A stretch of 64,000 nt of DNA from Silicimonas sp. (GTDB taxonomy: Bacteria > Pseudomonadota > Alphaproteobacteria > Rhodobacterales > Rhodobacteraceae), in NCBI GenBank assembly GCA_022826385.1, contig JAJDUZ010000066.1, forward strand, positions 1-64,000, given 5' to 3'. Positions 8,575 through 16,286 of this stretch are shown in pieces. Position 1 is the stretch's first letter, and every line of letters begins with the position of its first letter. Under the pieces are notes generated by a model. That model saw only the letters and a program-made list of their open reading frames with translations. It was not told the origin of the DNA and made no database searches. A program made the position numbers and the translations under genes.

Positions 8575-10548
8575 TCAGCTGGTGTCGCCGTCGCGCGCCT
8601 TCAAATCATCATCGGTGGTCCGGATCGCAGGGCGATCGCCCACGCGAAACGGCGAATTCTCCTGGTGGTACTGCGCGTTCACCCGGCAATTGTCGCACAT
8701 TTGGATCAACCGCGTGTTGTCGCTGCCCTTGTACATCCAGTGCTTGTCTTCCAGCTTCGCGACAATCGTTTCGATCGTGGAGCGGACACCGAAGGGAACG
8801 CCGCATTCGATGCATTCGAACGGCTCTTCCTCGTTCAGCATCCGATAGGTCAGCGCGTCCTTGCGCAAATCCAGTTGCGGCGTCAGCGTGATCGCGGTTT
8901 CCGGGCAGGTCGAGGCGCAAAGCCCGCATTGCAGACAGGCCGTTTCCTGAAACCGCACCGAGGGTTTCTCGGGGTTGTCGCCAAGCGCACCCGCCGGGCA
9001 AAGCGAGACACAGGCGAGGCAAAGGGTGCAGGCGTCGGTATCGATCTCGATCTTGCCGTAAGGTGCACCGGCGGGCAGCGGGATCACCGCCTCGTCACTG
9101 TTGAGAGCAGTTGCGGCAAGTCGGGTGACGTCGCGGCGCCCGCCAACGGGCAGGATGGTGTCGGCGACGGGATCGCGTGGGTTGGCGGCGTAAAGCGCGG
9201 TTTCCATCGCATCCGGTTCGGCCACGTCCAGCAGGGTTGCGGCATCAGCGCCACCGATCGCCTGCAGCAGGGCAAATTCCGTCTCGATCACCGCGCGGTC
9301 GCTTTTCGGACCGGGCATCACGTTGATCCCGGCAAATCCGACGCCAAGGGCGGCCAACATCTCGGCATGTCCGACGCCTTCAACGGAAGGAACCGCGACG
9401 GGGATTACATTGGCAGGCAGGCCGCGCCCGAACCGGGCCGACAGGCGGATCATCTCGCTGCCCCAGTCGGCATCGTGGAACAGGACGCGTGGTTTGGTGC
9501 CGCCTGCGTCGCGATAGGCCGAGGCCAGCGCACGGAGCCGTGCGAAAAGCGTTCCGACCGGCGGGTCGTCATAGGATGCCGCGCCGGAAGGGCAGACTGC
9601 GGCGCAAGCGCCGCAGCCCGCGCAGATGTCGGGATCAATGGCCACCGTGTCACCCGCCGAGGTGATGGCTCCGGTCGGGCAAACACTCAGGCATTTGCTG
9701 CACCCTTGCCGACTGGCGCGGGAATGAGCGCAAAGTGTTTCTTCGAACCGGATGTAGAGCGGCTTTTCGAAAACTCCCTGCAAGTCGCGTGCCTTTGCCA
9801 CGGCGCGTTCGACGGCGAGGGGATCGCCGGGGTCGGCCCGGACGTAACCTTCGCGCTTGTGATCGGCCGGGAAGAGCGGCCCGGCCCCTCGCAGATCCAG
9901 AATGATGTCGCAGGCGGACTTCACGCCATCCTTCGCCGGGCCGAAAACACCTGCCCCCCGGCCTCCGGGGCGCAGTTCGCGGAAGGCATCGACTTCGATT
10001 TCAAGACCGCCCAACGCCCCCATGGCCCGTTTCAATCCGCCCGAGGTTACGTCGAAACGCCCGTCGGGGGACAGATCATCGGGTGCATCGGTCAAAAGAC
10101 AGGTCACCGCCAGAGTGTCCGACAAACGTTCAGCCACGGGCAACACGACTTCGCCGCGCCCGAGGACAAGACAGGTGCCTTCTGACACCACGTCTTTCGT
10201 CGGCGTCTCGGGGTGTGGCAAGACTGCTTCGGCCAGAAGCGCGGCTTGCTTGGCATGGGCGTTGGTGTCGCTTGTCCAGCCGGCGCGGTCGCGAATGTCG
10301 ACGGTGGCCAGACGAGCGTCGGCGCCCAGTTCTTCGGCCAGTTCCTCGAACAGGTTGGTCATCTGTCCGCAGGCGATCATCGTTGTGCCGTCCGCTTCCA
10401 GCGCGGCACCTGCCACGTCCAGATCCGTGGTGCAAAGCGCGTTGACCGACTTTACGTCAACACCGCCCAGCGCCGCCGCGGCGCGTGCGTCGTCGACTGT
10501 CATCGTGCCCTCGCACGAGCATAAGAGAAGCCTCTCGATCCGTGCCAT
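8575..10548 (-). CDS. multi-[4Fe-4S] polyferredoxin of the formate dehydrogenase region
   Basis: 657 aa cytoplasmic iron-sulfur protein. After an N-terminal domain beginning MARIERLLLCSCEGTM, with further cysteines at ALCTTDLD and IACGQM, there are ferredoxin motifs CSKCLSVCP and CAGCGACAAVCP in the middle, then CTLCLACVSLCP, CLQCGLCASTCP and CIECGVPFG..MCDNC towards the C-terminus. The start is set at ATG 10548 instead of the track's 10632 because homologues begin with this MxRI(x)LL(x)CxC sequence. It is divergent from DUF3305-DUF3306. This trio recurs beside FDH3-type formate dehydrogenases in other proteobacteria (for example Shewanella), so a role in making or feeding that enzyme is likely but unproven. 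Confidence 0.85.
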   Translation of the reverse strand: MARIERLLLCSCEGTMTVDDARAAAALGGVDVKSVNALCTTDLDVAGAALEADGTTMIACGQMTNLFEELAEELGADARLATVDIRDRAGWTSDTNAHAKQAALLAEAVLPHPETPTKDVVSEGTCLVLGRGEVVLPVAERLSDTLAVTCLLTDAPDDLSPDGRFDVTSGGLKRAMGALGGLEIEVDAFRELRPGGRGAGVFGPAKDGVKSACDIILDLRGAGPLFPADHKREGYVRADPGDPLAVERAVAKARDLQGVFEKPLYIRFEETLCAHSRASRQGCSKCLSVCPTGAITSAGDTVAIDPDICAGCGACAAVCPSGAASYDDPPVGTLFARLRALASAYRDAGGTKPRVLFHDADWGSEMIRLSARFGRGLPANVIPVAVPSVEGVGHAEMLAALGVGFAGINVMPGPKSDRAVIETEFALLQAIGGADAATLLDVAEPDAMETALYAANPRDPVADTILPVGGRRDVTRLAATALNSDEAVIPLPAGAPYGKIEIDTDACTLCLACVSLCPAGALGDNPEKPSVRFQETACLQCGLCASTCPETAITLTPQLDLRKDALTYRMLNEEEPFECIECGVPFGVRSTIETIVAKLEDKHWMYKGSDNTRLIQMCDNCRVNAQYHQENSPFRVGDRPAIRTTDDDLKARDGDTS

Positions 10549-10619
10549 GATGTCCTCCCGGCGGCCATCTTGCGAGGTTGCTTTGACAAAGTCCATCCGC
10601 CTGTGGTCTCGTCCGGGAT

Positions 10620-11192
10620 ATGGAGGAGACACCGCAAAACCTGACGATCCCCATGGGTGTCGTCTTGCGCCGTCGCCCCGGCGTCACGCGCTGGGCGAAA
10701 TGGGCGTGGACGGCGGTGGCCGTGCTGCCGAACGCCGGGCCGGGCGGCTTCAAAGTGCTGCGCGAGGATGGCGACGTCACCGACTATCACGCCGCCACCG
10801 TGCCGATGGACCTGCACCATACCGAATGCGAGGGCTATCGGACATCGCTGATGATGTCGCCGCCCAGCGTCTTTGTCGTGCTCGACAAGGGCGAGAATGC
10901 GGATAATGAACACGGGATCGCCGTGCATACCGTGACGGCCAGTTCAGATCTTGCGCTTGATTGGCAGGACAGCGCCGAGATGATCGTCGAACCTGTGGCG
11001 ATGCCGGATGCGCTGATCATCACGATCCGCGACTTCTGCGACGCGCATTTCGAGGATGTCCCATTCATCAAGCGCAAGCGCGACAAGAAGCGGGTCGATC
11101 TGGTCGAAGACGGGATCGGTGATGCCCGGATCCGGCAGGTGGCCGATGTCTATCGCAGCCCGTCCTCGATCAAGGGGCGTCGCGATGGGTGA
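10620..11192 (+). CDS. DUF3305 protein, formate dehydrogenase region
   Basis: 190 aa protein of the DUF3305 family, beginning MEETPQNLTIPMGVVLRRRP and containing WAKWAWTAVAVLPNAGP, the tryptophan-rich segment typical of the family, and HTVTASSDLALDW near the middle. No signal peptide is seen. It overlaps the following DUF3306 gene by 8 nt. The pair accompanies FDH3 formate dehydrogenase genes in many proteobacteria and is probably an assembly or maturation factor; no activity is established that I can name. Confidence 0.85.
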   Translation: MEETPQNLTIPMGVVLRRRPGVTRWAKWAWTAVAVLPNAGPGGFKVLREDGDVTDYHAATVPMDLHHTECEGYRTSLMMSPPSVFVVLDKGENADNEHGIAVHTVTASSDLALDWQDSAEMIVEPVAMPDALIITIRDFCDAHFEDVPFIKRKRDKKRVDLVEDGIGDARIRQVADVYRSPSSIKGRRDG

Positions 11193-11733
11193 CGACGATT
11201 TCCTGTCGCGCTGGTCCCGCCGCAAGCGTGCGGTGGCCGAGGAAGAACCGGTTGTCGCGCCCGATCCGGACCCCGAACCAAGCGCCGAGCCCGAGACCGA
11301 GGAGGAAGAGAGCGCGCTTCTTGCCAAGCTGAACCTGCCGGTTCCCGAAAGCCTGCAGTCCGGCGATGACTTTTCGGCCTTCATGGCGGATCACGTCCCG
11401 CAGTTTCTGCGCAAGCGTGCGCTGCGTGTTCTTTGGCGCTCTAACCCGGTCTTGGCGAATCTTGATGGATTGAATGACTATGACGAAGACTTTACGTCAC
11501 CAGAGTTGACCCAAAAAGTGCTGGCGACGGCCTATCAGGTGGGGCGTGGGATTGTCGCAAAGGTGACTGAGACTGAGTCCGTATTGCCACAGGAAGACAG
11601 CGAAGAACCGCTGCCAAAGCCTGTGGAAGAAACGGTCATTCTTTCGGAAAATCAACCGTCTCCGCATACTGTGGCGTACGATGATGACGAACCAGCGCCG
11701 CCACGTCCGCGCCGAATGCGGTTCGAAACCTAA
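11185..11733 (+). CDS. DUF3306 acidic protein, formate dehydrogenase region
   Basis: 182 aa protein of the DUF3306 family. Its hallmark start MGDDDFLSRWSRRKRA is followed by an acidic low-complexity stretch rich in E, P and D, then the conserved core FMADHVPQFLRKRALRVLWRSNPV, LANLDGLNDYDEDF, and a second low-complexity acidic tail. The start at 11185 is chosen because the family begins with this motif; the track start at 11056 is a frame extension. It overlaps the DUF3305 stop. Function unknown; linked to formate dehydrogenase by neighbourhood. Confidence 0.87.
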   Translation: MGDDDFLSRWSRRKRAVAEEEPVVAPDPDPEPSAEPETEEEESALLAKLNLPVPESLQSGDDFSAFMADHVPQFLRKRALRVLWRSNPVLANLDGLNDYDEDFTSPELTQKVLATAYQVGRGIVAKVTETESVLPQEDSEEPLPKPVEETVILSENQPSPHTVAYDDDEPAPPRPRRMRFET

Positions 11734-11783
11734 CACATCGCGAAATTGGCATTATTCATAAATTGGCGAATTTATTTGCCCAA

Positions 11784-11800
11784 AGGTCAATTTATGACCT
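11784..11800. promoter_or_regulatory. inverted repeat AGGTCA-N5-TGACCT, candidate operator 1
   Basis: Perfect 6-bp arms with a 5-nt A/T spacer in the AT-rich gap between DUF3306 and the formate dehydrogenase chaperone gene. A second copy of the same core (GGTCA-N5-TGACC) lies 41 bp downstream, centre to centre. This is about four helical turns, so both could be bound on one DNA face. The binding protein is unknown. Confidence 0.6.
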
Positions 11801-11824
11801 AGCGTAGCCTCATGGGAATACTAA

Positions 11825-11841
11825 CGGTCAAAAAATGACCG
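11825..11841. promoter_or_regulatory. inverted repeat CGGTCA-N5-TGACCG, candidate operator 2
   Basis: Second copy of the GGTCA-N5-TGACC core, here with a spacer of five A residues. It overlaps the predicted start codon of the TorD-like gene (ATG 11835). No Shine-Dalgarno sequence is visible before that ATG, so the site may lie at or just downstream of a transcription start, or the true start codon may be a little further in. Confidence 0.55.
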
Positions 11842-12452
11842 GCGTGGGCGCAAAGCCCGAGCTTAGGGAGGATGTCGCGGAAGAAGATCTTCTGCGCGCG
11901 GACCTCTATCGTCTTCTCGCCACTTTGCTGGCCGCTCCGCCAACCTCGGACACGCTGAAAACAGCCGCCTCGTTGTCAGGCGACGGGTCCGAGTTGGGCG
12001 AGGGAATCTCGACATTGGCCAAGCTGGCCGCTGCGACCAGCGAGAAGGCCGCCGAGCGCGAATACAACGCGCTGTTCATCGGCCTCGGGCGCGGCGAGCT
12101 TCTGCCCTTTGCCAGCTATTACCTGACCGGGTTCCTGAACGAGAAACCTCTGGCGCGTCTGCGTGGTCACATGACCGAGCTTGGAATCGAGCGCGACGCG
12201 AAGAACAAGGAACCCGAAGATCATATTGCGACGCTTTGCGAGATCATGTCCGGTTTGATCACTGGCACGTTTGGCGCACCAATGTCGCTGGACGATCAGC
12301 ACGCGTTTTTCAACACCCATGTCGCGACATGGGCGTCACACTTTTTCAAGGATCTGGAGGCCGCCGAAGGCTCGGTCTTCTATGCGCCGGTCGGGAGGAT
12401 TGGCCGCGCATTCATGGAGATCGAGATAGAAGCCTTCCGAATGGAGGCCTGA
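11835..12452 (+). CDS. TorD/DmsD-family chaperone for formate dehydrogenase
   Basis: 205 aa all-helical protein of the TorD-like redox enzyme maturation family, which binds the Tat leader of a molybdoenzyme and holds it for cofactor insertion. Seen are DLYRLLATLLAAPP at the N-terminus, the REYNALFIGLGRGELLPFAS segment with YYLTGFLNEKPLARLR, EDHIATLCEIMSGLI, and the terminal FFNTHVATWASHFFKDLE motif. The next gene is a Tat protein and then the Tat-exported catalytic subunit, so the partner is clear from context. It is the first gene after the promoter region 11734-11834. Confidence 0.88.
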   Translation: MTGVGAKPELREDVAEEDLLRADLYRLLATLLAAPPTSDTLKTAASLSGDGSELGEGISTLAKLAAATSEKAAEREYNALFIGLGRGELLPFASYYLTGFLNEKPLARLRGHMTELGIERDAKNKEPEDHIATLCEIMSGLITGTFGAPMSLDDQHAFFNTHVATWASHFFKDLEAAEGSVFYAPVGRIGRAFMEIEIEAFRMEA

Positions 12453-12500
12453 CTGCAGCAGGCTTCAAAGTAAACGTCCACAGCTAGAGGAGGACCAGCC

Positions 12501-12686
12501 ATGGACGATCAAAAGAAAGAGGGCGCAAGCCGCCGCGACTTTCTCAAACTCGCTGGAACATCGGCACCTGCCGCTGTCGCCGCTGCTGCGGTTGGCAGTC
12601 AGGCTGCCGCCGAAGAAGTTGATGCGGGTTCGGCTCTGAAGAAGACCGATCATGTGAAGAAATACCTGGCTTCGGCCCGGTTCTGA
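12501..12686 (+). CDS. small Tat-signal protein of formate dehydrogenase region
   Basis: 61 aa, nearly all of it a twin-arginine leader: SRRDFLKLAGTSAPAAVAAA, ending with an alanine-rich h-region and a short polar tail (DHVKKYLASARF). It fits the 'formate dehydrogenase region TAT target' family (TIGR02811) known from FDH3 loci. A strong AGGAGG lies 10 nt before ATG. The mature part would be about 25-30 residues; its role (subunit, assembly factor or anchor) is not known. It precedes fdhA by 13 nt. Confidence 0.85.
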   Translation: MDDQKKEGASRRDFLKLAGTSAPAAVAAAAVGSQAAAEEVDAGSALKKTDHVKKYLASARF

Positions 12687-12699
12687 GGAAGGATTAGCG

Positions 12700-15597
12700 A
12701 TGCTGAGAAAGAAGACAGCAAGCGTTGCCCGCTCGGGCCGCTCAACCTCGATCATGGCGCGGGCCGGTAAGGCCAAGCTGGATCGTCGGACATTCCTGCG
12801 CGGGTCGGGTCTGGCCGTTGGTGGCCTTGCCGCGCTGGGCACCGTCGGTCGCGTCACACCTGCTGCCGCGCAAAGCGCCAGCATGGGCAAGGTCGAGATC
12901 AAGAAATCCGTCTGCACCCACTGCTCGGTCGGCTGTACCGTTCTGGCCGAGGTCGAAAACGGCGTCTGGACCGGTCAGGAACCGGCATGGGACAGCCCGT
13001 TCAACCTTGGTGCACATTGCGCCAAAGGGGCTGCGGTTCGCGAACACAGCCATGGCGAGCGCCGGGTGAAGTACCCGATGAAGCTGGTCGACGGCGAGTG
13101 GACCCGCGTCAGCTGGGACGAAGCAATCAACGAGATCGGCGACAAGATGCTGGAGATCCGCGAGGAAAGCGGACCGGACAGTGTCTATTGGCTGGGCTCG
13201 GCGAAGCACAATAACGAACAGGCGTACCTCTATCGTAAGTTCGCGGCCTATTGGGGCACGAACAATATCGACCATCAGGCACGTATCTGTCACTCGACGA
13301 CGGTTGCGGGTGTGGCGAACACATGGGGCTACGGCGCCATGACCAACAGCTACAACGACATCCACAACAGCCGGGCGATCTTCATCATCGGTGGCAACCC
13401 CGCCGAAGCGCACCCTGTTTCTCTGCTGCATGTCCTCCGTGCAAAAGAGCAGAACAACGCGCCTCTGATCGTCTGCGATCCTCGCTTCACGCGGACGGCG
13501 GCACATGCCGACGAATATGTGCGGTTCCGCCCAGGTTCGGATGTGGGCCTCGTCTGGGGCATCCTCTGGCACATCTTCGAGAACGGTTGGGAAGACAAAG
13601 AGTTCATCCGCACCCGTGTCTGGGGCATGGACCAGATCAAGGAAGAAGTGGCCCGTTGGACGCCCGACGAGGTCGAGCGTGTGACCGGCGTGCCGGGCTC
13701 GCAGCTCGAGCGTGTCGCGCGCACCATGGCCAACAACCGCCCCGGCACCGTGATCTGGTGCATGGGCGGCACCCAGCACACCAACGGCAACAACAACACG
13801 CGCGCCTATTGCGTGTTGCAGCTTGCCCTGGGCAACATGGGAACAACGGGAGGTGGCACGAACATCTTCCGCGGCCATGACAACGTGCAGGGCGCAACCG
13901 ACCTTGGCGTTTTGGCGGATACGCTGCCGGGCTATTACGGCCTGTCGGCAGGAAGCTGGGCGCATTGGGCCCGGGTCTGGGACGAAGACCTGGATTGGCT
14001 CAAGGCACGCTTCAACGTTCTGCCCGGCAAGGGCAAGGACGGTGGCGATCTGCCGATGATGAACGAGCGCGGTATCCCGGTGTCGCGCTGGATCGACGGC
14101 GTTCTGGAAGACAAGGAAAACCTTGTTCAGCCGGACAACACCCGTGCCATGGTCCTTTGGGGCCACGCGCCGAACTCGCAGACCCGCCTGACCGAGATGA
14201 AGACGGCGATGGAAAAGCTCGACATGCTTGTCGTGGTCGATCCGTTCCCGACGGTCTCGGCGATCCTGCAGGACCGCAAGGACGGCGTGTATCTTCTGCC
14301 CGCGACGACCCAGTTCGAAACCCGTGGTTCTGTCACGGCGTCGAACCGCTCGCTGCAGTGGCGCGAGAAGGTGATGGAGCCGCTCTTCGAGAGCCTGCCG
14401 GATCACGTCATCATGGCGAAGTTCGCGAAGAAGTTCGGCTTTGACGACCGGCTCTTCCGCAACATCGCAATGGACGGCGAAGACGAGCCGAACATCGAGG
14501 ACATCCTGCGCGAAATCAACCGCGGCATGTGGACGATCGGCTATACCGGCCAGTCGCCCGAGCGCCTGAAACTGCACATGGCCAACCAGCATACGTTCGA
14601 CAAAACGACGCTGCAGGCCGTGGGTGGCCCGGCCGATGGCGACTTCTATGGTCTGCCATGGCCGTCGTGGGGCACCCCGGAAATGAACCATCCGGGCACG
14701 CCGAACCTTTACGATATGTCGAAGCCGGTCTCGAAGGGTGGTCTCACCTTCCGGGCGCGTTTCGGGGTCGAGAGGGATGGCGACAACCTTCTGGCCGAAG
14801 GCGTCTATTCCGAAGGTTCGGAAATTCAGGACGGCTATCCTGAGTTCACCATGCAGATGCTGATGGACCTTGGGTGGGACAGCGACCTGACGGACGAGGA
14901 GCGCGCTGCGATCGATGCGGTTGCGGGTCCGAAGACCAACTGGAAGACCGACCTGTCGGGCGGCATCCAGCGGGTGGCGATCAAGCACGAATGCGCGCCC
15001 TTCGGGAACGCGAAAGCCCGCGCGGTCGTCTGGACCTTCCCGGATCCGGTGCCGGTGCACCGCGAGCCGCTCTACTCGAACCGGCGTGATCTGGTTGCGG
15101 ATTATCCGACCTATGACGACAAGACCTTCTGGCGGGTGCCGACCCTTTATGCGTCGATCCAGCAGAACGACTTCTCGGCGGATTATCCGATCATCCTCAC
15201 CTCTGGCCGTCTGGTCGAATACGAGGGTGGTGGCGACGAGACTCGCTCGAACCCGTGGCTGGCTGAGCTTCAGCAGGACATGTTCGTCGAGATCAACCCG
15301 CGCACCGCGAACAATATCGGTGTCCGGGATGGCGAGCAGGTCTGGGTCGAAGGCCCCGAGGGTGGCAAGGTCAAGGTGATGGCCATGCTGACCAACCGGG
15401 TGGGCGAAGGCGTTGCCTTCATGCCCTTCCACTTCGGCGGCCATTTCCAGGGCGAGGATCGAAGACACAAGTACCCGAAAGGGGCCGATCCTTATGTACT
15501 TGGCGAAAGCTGCAACACCGCGCAGACCTATGGCTATGACTCCGTGACGCAAATGCAGGAGACCAAAGCCACACTCTGCAAGATCACTGCGGCCTGA
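12700..15597 (+). CDS. fdhA: formate dehydrogenase catalytic (molybdopterin) subunit, FDH3 type
   Basis: 965 aa periplasmic molybdoenzyme oxidising formate to CO2. A Tat leader (DRRTFLRGSGLAVGG) is followed by the [4Fe-4S] site C-x2-C-x3-C at VCTHCSVGC, with its fourth cysteine in GAHCAKGA. The metal-ligand position reads ARICHSTTVAG: Cys197 in place of the selenocysteine of E. coli FdhF/FdnG, with the catalytic His next to it. The C-terminal molybdopterin dinucleotide-binding domain includes LTSGRLVEYEGGGDETRSNP and FHFGG. A GAGGAAGGATTAGCG ribosome site precedes the ATG. It sits between the chaperone/Tat genes and the Fe-S subunit, as in other FDH3 operons. No selenocysteine machinery is needed. 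Confidence 0.96.
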   Translation: MLRKKTASVARSGRSTSIMARAGKAKLDRRTFLRGSGLAVGGLAALGTVGRVTPAAAQSASMGKVEIKKSVCTHCSVGCTVLAEVENGVWTGQEPAWDSPFNLGAHCAKGAAVREHSHGERRVKYPMKLVDGEWTRVSWDEAINEIGDKMLEIREESGPDSVYWLGSAKHNNEQAYLYRKFAAYWGTNNIDHQARICHSTTVAGVANTWGYGAMTNSYNDIHNSRAIFIIGGNPAEAHPVSLLHVLRAKEQNNAPLIVCDPRFTRTAAHADEYVRFRPGSDVGLVWGILWHIFENGWEDKEFIRTRVWGMDQIKEEVARWTPDEVERVTGVPGSQLERVARTMANNRPGTVIWCMGGTQHTNGNNNTRAYCVLQLALGNMGTTGGGTNIFRGHDNVQGATDLGVLADTLPGYYGLSAGSWAHWARVWDEDLDWLKARFNVLPGKGKDGGDLPMMNERGIPVSRWIDGVLEDKENLVQPDNTRAMVLWGHAPNSQTRLTEMKTAMEKLDMLVVVDPFPTVSAILQDRKDGVYLLPATTQFETRGSVTASNRSLQWREKVMEPLFESLPDHVIMAKFAKKFGFDDRLFRNIAMDGEDEPNIEDILREINRGMWTIGYTGQSPERLKLHMANQHTFDKTTLQAVGGPADGDFYGLPWPSWGTPEMNHPGTPNLYDMSKPVSKGGLTFRARFGVERDGDNLLAEGVYSEGSEIQDGYPEFTMQMLMDLGWDSDLTDEERAAIDAVAGPKTNWKTDLSGGIQRVAIKHECAPFGNAKARAVVWTFPDPVPVHREPLYSNRRDLVADYPTYDDKTFWRVPTLYASIQQNDFSADYPIILTSGRLVEYEGGGDETRSNPWLAELQQDMFVEINPRTANNIGVRDGEQVWVEGPEGGKVKVMAMLTNRVGEGVAFMPFHFGGHFQGEDRRHKYPKGADPYVLGESCNTAQTYGYDSVTQMQETKATLCKITAA

Positions 15598-15611
15598 GGA
15601 GGAGAAGAGAG

Positions 15612-16205
15612 ATGGCAAGAGTTAAGTTTCTCGTCGACGCCGAACGCTGCATCGAGTGCAACGCCTGCGTCACCGCCTGTAAGAACGAGCACGAGATTCC
15701 GTGGGGCATCAACCGCCGCCGGGTCGTGACGATCAATGACGGTGACCCGGGCGAACGCTCGATCTCGGTCGCTTGTATGCATTGCTCGGACGCGCCCTGC
15801 ATGGCGGTGTGTCCGGTCGACTGCTTCTATCAGACCAATGACGGTGTGGTGCTGCACTCGAAGGACCTCTGCATTGGCTGCGGCTACTGTTTCTATGCGT
15901 GCCCCTTCGGCGCGCCGCAGTTCCCGCAGGCGGGCAATTTCGGATCTCGCGGCAAAATGGACAAATGTACGTTCTGCGCCGGTGGCCCGGAAGACGACAT
16001 GTCGACGGTCGAGTTCCAGAAATACGGGCGCAACCGCGTCGCGGAAGGCAAACTGCCGATCTGTGCCGAGATGTGCGCAACCAAGGCGCTTCTCGGTGGG
16101 GATGGCGATGACGTCGCCGACATCTATCGCGAACGCGTCGTGGCCCGTGGCTTTGGCTCAGGCGCTTGGGGTTGGGGCACGGCCTACGACCAGAAGGGCG
16201 GCTGA
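15612..16205 (+). CDS. fdhB: formate dehydrogenase iron-sulfur (beta) subunit, FDH3 type
   Basis: 197 aa electron-transfer subunit with four ferredoxin-like cysteine sets: RCIECNACVTACKNEH, CMHCSDAPCMAVCPVDC, CIGCGYCFYACPFG and KCTFCAGG with a later CAEMCATKAL. This matches the four [4Fe-4S] clusters of FdnH/FDH3 beta subunits, which pass electrons from the catalytic subunit to cytochrome b. There is no leader, so it should travel with FdhA through Tat. GAGGAGGAGAAGAG precedes the ATG, 14 nt after fdhA. A terminator hairpin follows the stop. Confidence 0.95.
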   Translation: MARVKFLVDAERCIECNACVTACKNEHEIPWGINRRRVVTINDGDPGERSISVACMHCSDAPCMAVCPVDCFYQTNDGVVLHSKDLCIGCGYCFYACPFGAPQFPQAGNFGSRGKMDKCTFCAGGPEDDMSTVEFQKYGRNRVAEGKLPICAEMCATKALLGGDGDDVADIYRERVVARGFGSGAWGWGTAYDQKGG

Positions 16206-16230
16206 TCCAGCCGTCTGAAAACGAAGAATA

Positions 16231-16264
16231 AAGCGCCCCGGCCCTTGCCCGGGGCGCTTGTTTG
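16231..16264 (+). terminator. hairpin terminator after fdhB
   Basis: An 11-bp perfect stem (AAGCGCCCCGG / CCGGGGCGCTT) with a 7-nt loop starts 25 nt after the fdhB stop, followed by GTTTG. The U-tract is short, so it may be a partial terminator. It separates fdhAB from the TPR gene and fdhC, so the downstream genes may be expressed at a lower level or from their own promoter. Confidence 0.75.
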
Positions 16265-16286
16265 ACTGCAATATGACCAACGAGTC

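Noticed and set aside
8536-10185. 549-aa plus-strand frame over the polyferredoxin gene
   Set aside because: The minus-strand gene has many ferredoxin cysteine motifs; the plus frame has none.
12742-15618. 958-aa open frame antisense to fdhA
   Set aside because: It mirrors the codon-position bias of fdhA on the other strand, contains no recognisable domain and has no ribosome site; fdhA itself is certain.
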